In this document: positions 9,016 to 17,072 of the stretch, in pieces
Layout of the letters: each line of letters begins with the position of its first letter
How positions within the stretch are numbered: position 1 is the stretch's first letter
NCBI RefSeq assembly: GCF_003313385.1
Contig: NZ_QMHN01000001.1
Span: forward strand, 62,001-126,000
DNA from: Pedobacter chitinilyticus
GTDB lineage: Bacteria > Bacteroidota > Bacteroidia > Sphingobacteriales > Sphingobacteriaceae
Length of the DNA: 64,000 nt
Reading direction: 5' to 3'
Position numbers and translations under genes: made by a program
Notes under the pieces: generated by a model
Seen by the model: the letters and a program-made list of their open reading frames with translations, nothing else
What the model was told of the DNA's origin: nothing
Database searches by the model: none

Positions 9016-10347
9016 CTATAGTTGGGGCAGTATTTTGCGCATCACTTCAATTCCTTCATCAATATGATGTTTTTCGATGCATAAAGCTGGTCTAAAGCGA
9101 ATCGTTTGATTACCACAACCTAAAAACATCACGTTGTTAGCCATCCCTTTTTCGATAAACTTGTTGCGCATCTCTTTTTCGGGGAAATCGAAAGAACACA
9201 ATAAGCCTCTGCCACGTACATTGCTCATTTTTTCGTATTCATTGGCAAGTGTTTGAAGTTGGTTTTTGAGATAATCACCTAAATGAGCAGCATTATCACA
9301 TAATTTATCTTCTTCTACGATATTTAAAATTTGTGTAGAACGAACCATGTCAACCAAGTTTCCACCCCAAGTGGAGTTGATCCGAGAAGGGACGTTGAAA
9401 ACATTTCCTTCTACCTCATCAACCTTGTTGCCTACTAAAATACCACAGATTTGCATCTTCTTTCCAAAGGCAACAATATCTGGTCTGGCTTTTTCGCTAA
9501 AATGTTGGTGGCACCAGAATTTTCCAGTTAAACCCACACCTGTTTGTACTTCGTCGTAAATCAAGAAAGCCTCGTTTTCATCAGCCAGTTGGCGAAGTTG
9601 AATTAAGAACTCCTCTCTGATATGGTTATCGCCACCTTCGGACTGAATTGGTTCAATAATGATAGCACAAATGTCATCTTTATTGTCAGCAAAAGCTTGT
9701 TTGATTTGAGCAATAGAGGCTGCCTCGGTTTCCTGGGCCACGTTTAAATTATCACCACTTAGCGGGAATTTAACTTGTGGTGTGCTTACCCTAGGCCAAT
9801 CAAATTTGGCAAACCATTTGGTTTTATCAGGTAATGTATTGGTTAAGCTTAAGGTATAACCACTACGACCGTGAAAGGCTTTTTCGAAGTGGAGTACTTT
9901 AAAACCTTTTTCTTCTTTATAGCCCTTTTTGAAATTCTTCTGCACTTTCCAGTCCATGGCTACTTTAAGCGCATTCTCTATGGCTAAGGCTCCACCAGCA
10001 ATAAAAAAAGCATGGGGCAAATAATCTGGAATGCCTACTCGAGAGAAAGTTTTTACAAATTCAGCATATTGTTGGGTATAAACATCCGAATTGGAAGGGT
10101 TGGCCAGGGCCGCTAAAAATAGGTTGTGTTTAAAGGCTTCGTCGTTCACCATTTTGGGATGGTTGTAGCCCAAAGGAACGGAAGCGAAACAAGTAAAGAA
10201 ATCTAGTAGTTTACGATCATATTTTGAATCGTAAATGTAGGCTCCGTTACTTTTTTCCATGTCATAGGTAAGATCGTAACCATCGGCAAGAATATGTTTT
10301 TTAAGAGCTTGTTTAACCTCACTAGGAGCAACGCTTAGTTGATACAT
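9016..10347 (-). CDS. lat: L-lysine 6-aminotransferase (lysine epsilon-aminotransferase)
   Basis: A class III PLP aminotransferase that moves the epsilon-amino group of lysine to 2-oxoglutarate, giving aminoadipate semialdehyde/piperideine carboxylate for lysine degradation. At 443 residues it carries the family N-terminus (LKKHILADGYDLTYDMEKSNGAYIYD), YDEVQTGVGLTGKFW with the PLP-ring Asp, and VAFGKKMQICG containing the Schiff-base lysine (296/297). GKK.Q.CG is characteristic of the lysine 6-transaminase branch, as opposed to ornithine or GABA enzymes. A well-formed promoter lies just upstream. No other lysine-catabolic gene is adjacent. Confidence 0.92.
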   Translation of the reverse strand: MYQLSVAPSEVKQALKKHILADGYDLTYDMEKSNGAYIYDSKYDRKLLDFFTCFASVPLGYNHPKMVNDEAFKHNLFLAALANPSNSDVYTQQYAEFVKTFSRVGIPDYLPHAFFIAGGALAIENALKVAMDWKVQKNFKKGYKEEKGFKVLHFEKAFHGRSGYTLSLTNTLPDKTKWFAKFDWPRVSTPQVKFPLSGDNLNVAQETEAASIAQIKQAFADNKDDICAIIIEPIQSEGGDNHIREEFLIQLRQLADENEAFLIYDEVQTGVGLTGKFWCHQHFSEKARPDIVAFGKKMQICGILVGNKVDEVEGNVFNVPSRINSTWGGNLVDMVRSTQILNIVEEDKLCDNAAHLGDYLKNQLQTLANEYEKMSNVRGRGLLCSFDFPEKEMRNKFIEKGMANNVMFLGCGNQTIRFRPALCIEKHHIDEGIEVMRKILPQL

Positions 10348-10369
10348 AAATTTAAGTTTTGGTATATCT

Positions 10370-10400
10370 CAAATTTAGATAAATAGGCCAAATTATCAAA
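10370..10400 (-). promoter_or_regulatory. Promoter of lat
   Basis: On the minus strand, TTTG (10400-10397), exactly 19 bp, then TAAATTTG (10377-10370): a perfect fit to the Bacteroidota primary sigma consensus, 23 bp before the start codon. Confidence 0.7.
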
Positions 10401-10515
10401 TTTAGGCGGTTTTTGAACTCTGAGTCTAAAAACTAGGTTTAAACAGTTTAAACTTAGTTTTTGCCTGAAACTTTAACAATAATTAAAAAATGTGGAAAAA
10501 ATATTTTGATAAAAT

Positions 10516-11379
10516 TTAGCTGAACTGGTCAATTTTTCCCAAAATTCCGAAGATTCCGCCAGTATGAAGCATTAAAACTTTGGCATCTTTCTTAATTATT
10601 CCTTTTTCTATTAAATCAAAGATAGCATAACACATTTTAGAAGTATAAATTGGATCTAGTAGAATACCTGTGCTACTTGTAAAGTCTTTAATGAAATTAA
10701 TAAGTTCAGGAGTTGTTTTGGCATAACCGCCAAAGTGATAATCAGTATGTAGCTGTAACTTGTTGAGATCACTTTCATACATCGCTATTTCATCGCTAAT
10801 AAATTCGCCTCCCTTTAAAACTGGAATAACATGGAGAGTGGTCTGTAATTGAAGCTTATTGATTCCTTTTAATAATCCAGCGGCAGTAGTTCCAGTTCCC
10901 GCAGCGCAAAATATATGATCAAAACCCTCTTTCAGCTCCTCAATAATCTCTGCGCAACCAATCAAAGCTTCTTTACTTGCGCCGCCTTCGTTCACAAAAT
11001 AGACATTGCTGTCATTAGCGTAGTGTTCTTCAAATAAAGCTTCTTTGTGCTGATAACTTTGTCTGTCAATAAAACGGAGCTGCATGCCAAAGAGTTTACA
11101 TAGTGTAAGCATGGGGTTACTTACCTCTTCACCACGAACAAATGCGGTAGCTTTTAAATGATTTTTTGCGGTAGCGGCTGCGATAGCTAGTAAATGGTTG
11201 GAATAAGCTCCACCAAAGGTAATGAGGTGCTTTTTGTTTTTTTCAGCAGCGTCTTGCAAGATATATTTTAGCTTTCGCCATTTATTGCCCGAAACGAAAG
11301 GGTCTATCAAATCATCTCGTTTAACGAAAAGGGATTTTCCTCGAAAGGAAACCTGATGTATGGGACTGGGCAATAGCAT
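10516..11379 (-). CDS. ACC deaminase/D-cysteine desulfhydrase family PLP enzyme
   Basis: A type II fold PLP enzyme of about 287 residues. VKRDDLIDPFVSGNKWRKLKY holds the PLP lysine (GNK), ITFGGAYSNHLLAIAAA the substrate carboxylate site, and AAGTGTTAAGLLKG the phosphate cup. Such proteins deaminate 1-aminocyclopropane-1-carboxylate or desulfhydrate D-cysteine; sequence alone does not separate the two. The frame extends upstream to 11400, but those seven residues are read from the stem of the upstream gene's terminator. The ATG at 11379 (MLLPSPIHQ) is therefore the better start. Confidence 0.85.
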   Translation of the reverse strand: MLLPSPIHQVSFRGKSLFVKRDDLIDPFVSGNKWRKLKYILQDAAEKNKKHLITFGGAYSNHLLAIAAATAKNHLKATAFVRGEEVSNPMLTLCKLFGMQLRFIDRQSYQHKEALFEEHYANDSNVYFVNEGGASKEALIGCAEIIEELKEGFDHIFCAAGTGTTAAGLLKGINKLQLQTTLHVIPVLKGGEFISDEIAMYESDLNKLQLHTDYHFGGYAKTTPELINFIKDFTSSTGILLDPIYTSKMCYAIFDLIEKGIIKKDAKVLMLHTGGIFGILGKIDQFS

Positions 11380-11384
11380 AAAAT

Positions 11385-11414
11385 AAAAAAGCTTCCCCAA
11401 AGAGAAGCTTTTTT
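11385..11414 (-). terminator. Hairpin terminator of the DUF6588 gene
   Basis: An 11-bp stem AAAAAAGCTTC/GAAGCTTTTTT (11385-11395 with 11404-11414) with an 8-nt loop, followed on the minus strand by a T-rich tail. It lies between two minus-strand genes, so it separates their transcripts. Confidence 0.8.
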
Positions 11415-11431
11415 ATGCTTTTTTGAAAATT

Positions 11432-12445
11432 TTAATTACCTATTCCAAAGCCAATACCTGCATTTACATAACCATATTTAGCTTGGGTATACGACCCATA
11501 TAACCTAAAGAAGGCTAAGTGTAGCTGAAAACCTAATGAGGCTTTCATACCGCTAACATCCGTTCTCTTGATCTCAAAAGGATTAGTATAAGTCTGGCTA
11601 GGATCTGTATCGTCAAAACTATAAGTTCCCAAAGCTCTAATGTGGGTGTTAGATTTGTTGTAGCCAAGGCTAAAGAACGGGGTGAACATCGCTATTTTCT
11701 TAGAGATGATCGCATCCACACTAACACCTTTTAACTTTACATCAATGTTCTGGTTAGGGTTAGGATTTTGACCTACTTCCAATGGGATATTCCATTTGAG
11801 TTGTGTGTAACCAAAGGCAACCGCTAAATCGAAAGGAAGCATTTTTCCTGTTTTGCCCAAAACTAAAGGCAATACCTCTACTTTAGCACCCACACCAAAA
11901 AGATCAACTTTTCCAAAATCGCTTAAATCGATGGTAGGCGTGTAGCGCACAGATACGTCTATGTTCTTAGGAAGACCTACCGTTAATTGAACTTGAGGAG
12001 CTGGTACCAAACCAACGCCAATACCTTCAGGTAAGTTAAATTGTTTAGATGGATTATTGCCTACTTGCATTCTAGTGCCGTCTTGCTCTGGTCCAGCAAT
12101 GGTAGGTGTATTTACATTAGAGCCCGCTACAGGAGCCATACTGGTAAGTCCCAATTTGGTCACATCAAATGTCTTGTCGCTTGAAGGGACAAAGGCACCA
12201 GAAGCGGTGATCCTTAAATCAAAGCGTAAAAAGTTTTTTGCTTTTGCAGAAGTGTACCACATTGAATTTAAGCCTAAACCAAATCCAGTAGTTGCAGGTA
12301 AGAGGTAAGCACCAGCTAATTTTCCAGCATCCGCTGGAGTTCCTTTAAAAACGCCACCAACCTCATCTTGCGCCATTAAATTAAAAGGCAATAAAAAAGC
12401 GCTAAGAACAATTGTGTTTCTTAGCGCTCGAAATTTTTTTTCCAT
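11432..12445 (-). CDS. DUF6588 family outer-membrane beta-barrel protein
   Basis: 337 residues: signal peptide (IVLSAFLLPFNLMAQ), then a long series of alternating hydrophobic beta strands (TTGFGLGLNSMWYTSA; FLRFDLRITASGAF; KIAMFTPFFSLGYNKS; FFRLYGSYTQAKYGYVNAGIGFGIGN), ending in an aromatic/glycine-rich strand typical of barrels. DUF6588 proteins are widespread in Bacteroidota and uncharacterised. Transcribed alone, with its own terminator. Confidence 0.82.
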   Translation of the reverse strand: MEKKFRALRNTIVLSAFLLPFNLMAQDEVGGVFKGTPADAGKLAGAYLLPATTGFGLGLNSMWYTSAKAKNFLRFDLRITASGAFVPSSDKTFDVTKLGLTSMAPVAGSNVNTPTIAGPEQDGTRMQVGNNPSKQFNLPEGIGVGLVPAPQVQLTVGLPKNIDVSVRYTPTIDLSDFGKVDLFGVGAKVEVLPLVLGKTGKMLPFDLAVAFGYTQLKWNIPLEVGQNPNPNQNIDVKLKGVSVDAIISKKIAMFTPFFSLGYNKSNTHIRALGTYSFDDTDPSQTYTNPFEIKRTDVSGMKASLGFQLHLAFFRLYGSYTQAKYGYVNAGIGFGIGN

Positions 12446-12619
12446 GTTTATTTGTTTGATTTTCAGACACGAAAATATATTTTTCTAATTAAATAAGGAA
12501 AAAAATTTATTACAATTCTGAGGTTTTGAGTAAAGATTTTCATACGCACAACTTAATTTCTACACCTACACTACAATAAATAAGCCAATTTGTTTTCAAA
12601 TAATGTCGATTTGATAATT

Positions 12620-12627
12620 TATTTTTG
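12620..12627 (+). promoter_or_regulatory. -7-like box abutting the rluD-type start codon
   Basis: TATTTTTG fits TAnnTTTG and ends 4 bp before the ATG at 12632. A transcript from it would start at or near the start codon. No good TTTG is seen at the usual distance upstream. Confidence 0.35.
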
Positions 12628-12631
12628 CAGC

Positions 12632-13666
12632 ATGGAAAATTTCGCAATAGGGCAAGAGGAAGAGGAACAGGATTTGTTTGAGCATTTTAATATTGTCGTT
12701 GATAAAGGACAGTCGCTATTACGAATTGACAAGTTTTTGATGCACCGCATAGAACATGCTTCTAGAAATAGGATACAAAATGCTATTGATGCAGGCAATG
12801 TATTGGTGAATAAGCAAATGATTAAGGCGAGCTATAAAGTGAAGCCTCTGGATGAAATTTCCATTGTTTATGCTCAGCCACCTCGTGATACAGAGGTTTA
12901 CCCAGAGGATATTCCTTTGGATATTGTTTATGAGGATGATGACCTGCTAGTAGTGAATAAACCAGCGGGTATGGTAGTGCACCCAGGTTATAATAATTAT
13001 ACGGGGACTTTAGTAAACGCATTGGCTTTTCACTTTGATCAATTACCTACTTTACCTGGTAATGATGGTCGACCAGGTTTGGTACATCGTATAGATAAGG
13101 ATACTTCGGGGCTGTTGTTGATCAGTAAAAACGAAATCACCATGACTAAATTGGCGAAACAGTTTTTTGACCACAGTATTAATCGTAAATACCTTGCTTT
13201 GGCTTGGGGAGATATTGAAAATGATGGTAGAATAGAAGGGTACATCGGACGTAGTATGAAAAATCGTATTATTCAAGATGTGTATGATGATGAAGAAAAA
13301 GGCAAGTGGTCAGTAACGAATTATCAAGTACTGGAGCGATTGAATTACGTTACTTTGGTGAGCTGCCAATTGGAGACGGGACGTACACATCAAATTAGAG
13401 CGCACATGAAGCATATTGGTCATCCGCTTTTTAATGACGCGAATTATGGCGGAGATAAGATTTTAAAAGGAACTACGTTCTCTAAATACAAGCAATTTGT
13501 GACCAATTGTTTCGACATCATGCCGCGTCAGGCTTTACATGCGAAAACTTTGGGCTTTATACATCCGACTACGAAACAATATATGGAGTTTGAGGCACCT
13601 TTGCCAGCAGATTTTGATGCGGTTTTAACCAAATGGCGTAATTACCTAGTACAACCTCAATCGTAG
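12632..13666 (+). CDS. RluA/RluD-family pseudouridine synthase
   Basis: Isomerises uridines to pseudouridine, probably in 23S rRNA (RluD-like). The 344-residue protein has an N-terminal S4 RNA-binding domain (about 28-85; LRIDKFLMHRI, NRIQNAIDAGNVLVN) and a catalytic domain with LVHRIDKDTSGLLL, whose Asp155 is the expected nucleophile. ETGRTHQIRAHMKHIGHPLFND is the conserved fold motif. The ATG at 12632 gives the normal N-terminus; the frame is open to 12590 but that extension is unlikely. Its TAG abuts the ATG of the next gene, indicating translational coupling. Confidence 0.93.
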   Translation: MENFAIGQEEEEQDLFEHFNIVVDKGQSLLRIDKFLMHRIEHASRNRIQNAIDAGNVLVNKQMIKASYKVKPLDEISIVYAQPPRDTEVYPEDIPLDIVYEDDDLLVVNKPAGMVVHPGYNNYTGTLVNALAFHFDQLPTLPGNDGRPGLVHRIDKDTSGLLLISKNEITMTKLAKQFFDHSINRKYLALAWGDIENDGRIEGYIGRSMKNRIIQDVYDDEEKGKWSVTNYQVLERLNYVTLVSCQLETGRTHQIRAHMKHIGHPLFNDANYGGDKILKGTTFSKYKQFVTNCFDIMPRQALHAKTLGFIHPTTKQYMEFEAPLPADFDAVLTKWRNYLVQPQS

Positions 13667-14503
13667 ATGCCGCAATATATTTTATTTAACGACCAGTTTT
13701 ATGAGAGTGATGCACCACTTTTGCAAGCCCAAAACAGAGGCTTCAAATTTGGGGATGGCTTGTTTGAATCGATGCGGATGTGCGGTGGAAAATTGAAATT
13801 CCCTGAACTTCATGCGGATAGGCTGCATGCGGGCATGAAGACGCTCAAAATGGACGGCTATACTTTATTGGACGAGTACTTTTTAAAGCAAAAAGCAACC
13901 GAATTAGCAAAGAAGAATAAAATTAATGGCAATGCTCGTCTGCGTTTAACCATATATCGCAACGGAGAGGGCCTTTATACCCCACAAAGCAATAAAGTGG
14001 GGTATTTATTGGAGGCATCAGCCTTACCCAATGCCGAATATGAGTTAAATGCCAAGGGTTTGATTATTGATGTGTATGATGAAATCCCTAAACCGATCAA
14101 TAAGCTTTCAAACTATAAAACCACCAATGCCTTGTTGTATGTAATGGCAGGGTTATACCAAAAGCGCTACAGTTTGGATGAAGCTCTGTTACTTAACCAA
14201 AATGGTTTCCTTTGCGAAAGCACCAGTTCGAATGTTTTTGTGGTGTATCAAGGACAAATTTATACTCCCGCACTTTCTGAAGGTTGCGTGGCTGGTGTGA
14301 TGAGGAATGTAGTGATGAAACTGGCTAAACAACACCAATTGCCATTGATAGAAGCACAAATTAATCCACAGATATTAAATGAAGCTGAAGAGGTTTTTGT
14401 AACCAATGCAGTTAGCGGTATCAGATGGGTGATGGGCTATGGCAGAAAACGTTACTTTAATGAAGTCGCCAAAGCCTTGAGCGCCAAATTAAACTTGCTG
14501 TAA
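13667..14503 (+). CDS. Class IV aminotransferase (aminodeoxychorismate lyase/BCAT-like)
   Basis: A 278-residue fold-type IV PLP enzyme. Near the N-terminus AQNRGFKFGDGLFESMRMCGG carries the substrate-site pattern. The PLP lysine is most likely Lys146 in PKPINKLSNYKTTN, and ECTSSNVF-type wording (CESTSSNVFVVY) with the C-terminal EVFVTNAVSGI bind the cofactor phosphate. At this size it fits aminodeoxychorismate lyase (folate) or D-amino-acid aminotransferase better than a true branched-chain aminotransferase. Its ATG directly follows the TAG of the pseudouridine synthase gene. Confidence 0.85.
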   Translation: MPQYILFNDQFYESDAPLLQAQNRGFKFGDGLFESMRMCGGKLKFPELHADRLHAGMKTLKMDGYTLLDEYFLKQKATELAKKNKINGNARLRLTIYRNGEGLYTPQSNKVGYLLEASALPNAEYELNAKGLIIDVYDEIPKPINKLSNYKTTNALLYVMAGLYQKRYSLDEALLLNQNGFLCESTSSNVFVVYQGQIYTPALSEGCVAGVMRNVVMKLAKQHQLPLIEAQINPQILNEAEEVFVTNAVSGIRWVMGYGRKRYFNEVAKALSAKLNLL

Positions 14504-14617
14504 ATTTCATAGCATTTAGTTTTATCGCCAATAAATTACATTATTGTTTGTTTTTTAGTGGATTTTTCAGAGTAAAATTTTTGTATCTTGTTTTTACACA
14601 CACAAATGTAAATCGAT

Positions 14618-15352
14618 ATGAAAAAACTACTCATGATCGTCATGGCATGCTATGCCCTGAACGCTCGTTCGCAAACGGACGAATCCAGAAATTTTATTTA
14701 CCTCAATTCCGATTCTGTAATTCATGCAGATAGGATCAGATTACGAACCGATTTTGGAGGTTCTTTGGTGTTAAGGGCCGATTCCAGAAGGGTTCCTCTG
14801 GAACAGGTGAAATTCTTTAACAATGAAGATGGCTTTTTTGCGAATACTCGAAAGACCAACCTTTTTGCTGGCAACTCTTTTTCGGAAAGGATTGTGAAAG
14901 GAAAAATTAACCTTTACCAAGAGGTAGCCTATGATCCTGTACCTTATGAATTGGGCTATCATCGATTTAGAGACAGAGCGCCACGTGCCATTTCAACTAG
15001 CATGTTCTATAACAAAGGCTTTTCAGATGTGAAAAAAGTAAGTTATGCTAGTTTAAAAATGGATATGGCCGACAATCCCGAAAGTCTTGATTTTTTAGAG
15101 AGCTATAGAAAAGGCAAGCAAGCGGGAACCGTTTTTTACGTCGCTGCGGGTGCAGCAATTGTCGCTGGTTTGGTCAATTTCGCCATTGCAGGCAATAATC
15201 AAAATTTTTCCATAAGTAGTTTTGAAAGAAGCTATTTGGGAAGCCTTTTGTTGATTGGGGCAGGTGCTGGTTTAAGTTTAGCAGGTTACCTAAAGCAAGC
15301 TTCTGCTAATAGAGAAATAGAAAAAGCGATAGATGCTTATAATCGTAACTAA
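14618..15352 (+). CDS. Exported/membrane hypothetical protein
   Basis: 244 residues. Signal peptide (LLMIVMACYALNARSQ), a soluble middle rich in charged and aromatic residues, and two C-terminal hydrophobic segments (FYVAAGAAIVAGLVNFAIAG and LGSLLLIGAGAGLSLAGYL), then a short charged tail. This suggests an envelope protein with a membrane hairpin. No recognised domain. It stands alone and ends at a hairpin shared with convergent fmt. Confidence 0.75.
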   Translation: MKKLLMIVMACYALNARSQTDESRNFIYLNSDSVIHADRIRLRTDFGGSLVLRADSRRVPLEQVKFFNNEDGFFANTRKTNLFAGNSFSERIVKGKINLYQEVAYDPVPYELGYHRFRDRAPRAISTSMFYNKGFSDVKKVSYASLKMDMADNPESLDFLESYRKGKQAGTVFYVAAGAAIVAGLVNFAIAGNNQNFSISSFERSYLGSLLLIGAGAGLSLAGYLKQASANREIEKAIDAYNRN

Positions 15353-15366
15353 ATCTTAAATGGATT

Positions 15367-15396
15367 AAGGTGCCCTATAATAATTGGGGGCACCTT
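15367..15396. terminator. Bidirectional terminator between the 14.6-kb gene and fmt
   Basis: A perfect 9-bp stem AAGGTGCCC/GGGCACCTT (15367-15375, 15388-15396) between convergent genes. Confidence 0.7.
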
Positions 15397-15405
15397 ATTG
15401 TATTG

Positions 15406-16314
15406 TTAAAGTCTAACGCCTCTTAAAAATTCGTCAACCAGCATTCTTTTTTTGCCTTCAAGTTGTAATTCCAACAATTTGATATATCCATTATTGCTGG
15501 CAAATTTCAAGAAAGTCTTTCCATCTGTTTCATATTCTCCAGCATTTACGGTGGGAGTAACATTTTCCTTTTCCACCTTGAAAATTTTTAACGTCTTATC
15601 GTTTAAAAATGTAAATGCAGTAGGGTATGGGCTTAAACCTCTGATGTGATTAAACACGGTTTGGTTATCTTGATTCCAATTGACCTCACAAAAATCCTTG
15701 AAAATTTTCGGGGCCATTTTCAGTTCGGTATTCATGGGCTGCGGCACCTCTTGATAATTGCCGCTTTCAATGGCCTTAACCGTTTTCACGATCAGTCCCG
15801 CTCCAATGTTCATCAACTTATCGTGTAGTGTGCCAGCCGTATCATCCTCTGTAATTGGTGTGCTTTCTGAAAAAATCACGTCACCCGTATCAATTTCTTG
15901 TTTTAGGAAAAACGTAGTGACCCCGCTTTCTTTTTCTCCGTTAATAATGGCATGATTGATTGGTGCAGCGCCTCGGTATTGAGGCAATAAAGAGCCATGG
16001 AGGTTAATGGTTCCCTTTTTAGGCATATTCCAAACCACTTCGGGTAGCATTCTAAAAGCTACTACCACCTGCAAATCTGCATTTAAAGCCTGTAGTTCTT
16101 CAATAAATGCGGGGTCTTTGAGCTTCAAAGGCTGAAGAACTTTTAATCCGTGTTCAATGGCATATTTTTTAACGGCACTTTCACTTAACTTTTGACCACG
16201 ACCAGCAGGTTTATCGGCTGCTGTGACTACACCTACAATATCAAATCCCGCATTTTTGAGCGCATCTAAAGAGGCTACTGCAAAATCAGGCGTACCCATA
16301 AAAACTATTTTCAT
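15406..16314 (-). CDS. fmt: Methionyl-tRNA formyltransferase
   Basis: Formylates initiator Met-tRNA using 10-formyltetrahydrofolate. At 302 residues (usual about 310) it has the N-terminal Rossmann start MKIVFMGTPDFAVASLDAL and the catalytic segment NLHGSLLPQYRGAAPINHAIINGE with the expected Asn/His. FFLKQEIDTGDVIF contributes the catalytic Asp. The C-terminal RNA-binding domain is present (TAFTFLNDKTLKIFKVE to the end). Complete and unremarkable. Confidence 0.97.
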   Translation of the reverse strand: MKIVFMGTPDFAVASLDALKNAGFDIVGVVTAADKPAGRGQKLSESAVKKYAIEHGLKVLQPLKLKDPAFIEELQALNADLQVVVAFRMLPEVVWNMPKKGTINLHGSLLPQYRGAAPINHAIINGEKESGVTTFFLKQEIDTGDVIFSESTPITEDDTAGTLHDKLMNIGAGLIVKTVKAIESGNYQEVPQPMNTELKMAPKIFKDFCEVNWNQDNQTVFNHIRGLSPYPTAFTFLNDKTLKIFKVEKENVTPTVNAGEYETDGKTFLKFASNNGYIKLLELQLEGKKRMLVDEFLRGVRL

Positions 16315-16404
16315 GTTTGTCTTAATTACTGGATGATGGAATTTTGAATGATTGAATAAGAGAATGGTGAAATCATCGCATGCTCCAATTAAGTCATTAT
16401 CAAA

Positions 16405-16854
16405 TTAAAACTTCATTGCTCGGTCTAACTCCCGTTTACTTTCTCTTTCCTTAATCGTATCGCGTTTGTCAAATTCCTTTTTACCTTGAGCTAAAGCTAT
16501 TTCTATCTTGGCAAAACCGCGTTCATTGATGAAAATGCGCAAAGGGACAATGGTAAAACCTTTTTCTTCCCCTTTTAGTCTTAATTTCCTTAACTCCTTT
16601 TTCTGTAGTAATAGCACTCGGTCACGCTTAATATCATGATGATAAAAAGAGCTGTGGCTATATTCAGAAATATGGAGGTTACGAATGTAAAGGCTATTGT
16701 TAATGAACATGCAAAAGGCATCGGTTAGATTAGCCTTCCCTTGTCTAATTGATTTTATCTCGGTGCCAAGCAAAGCAATGCCTGCCACATACTTATCTAA
16801 AATGTGGTAGTCAAAATATGCTCGCTTATTCTTTATCTGTATATCGTTAGGCAT
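16405..16854 (-). CDS. smpB: SsrA-binding protein SmpB
   Basis: Binds tmRNA and brings it to stalled ribosomes for trans-translation. About 149 residues from the ATG at 16854. KNKRAYFDYHILDKYVAGIALLGTEIKSIRQGK is the conserved OB-fold start, and the basic C-terminal tail (KKEFDKRDTIKERESKRELDRAMKF) is the part that enters the ribosomal mRNA channel. The frame is open to 16872, but the family begins at MPNDIQIKNKRA. No tmRNA gene was recognised in the window. Confidence 0.95.
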   Translation of the reverse strand: MPNDIQIKNKRAYFDYHILDKYVAGIALLGTEIKSIRQGKANLTDAFCMFINNSLYIRNLHISEYSHSSFYHHDIKRDRVLLLQKKELRKLRLKGEEKGFTIVPLRIFINERGFAKIEIALAQGKKEFDKRDTIKERESKRELDRAMKF

Positions 16855-17020
16855 AACTGCAAATATCAACAATTGTGGGCTATAAGTAACAGCATCTTTT
16901 AATATTTGTTTTAATGCAATAGTGTTGCATTTTTAAATGCTAATCCTATATTTGCAATAGTGTTGCGTTTGTAGCTGTTTTTAGATTTTTTTAATTTTAT
17001 TATGTTGTTTTTCTAAACTA

Positions 17021-17039
17021 ATTTTTAGATTTGTCTAAA
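17021..17039 (+). promoter_or_regulatory. Predicted MntR operator upstream of the TonB receptor
   Basis: ATTTTTAGATTTGTCTAAA contains the dyad TTTAGA-N4-TCTAAA (17024-17039). It is identical over 19 bp to the sequence in front of mntR (minus strand). It lies just upstream of a TAnnTTTG box, TATTTTTG at 17044-17051, so a bound repressor would block the promoter. A further inverted half-site (TCTAAA) lies at 17012-17017. Confidence 0.7.
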
Positions 17040-17072
17040 ATTATATTTTTGTATAGCTAACCCATTTTCAAA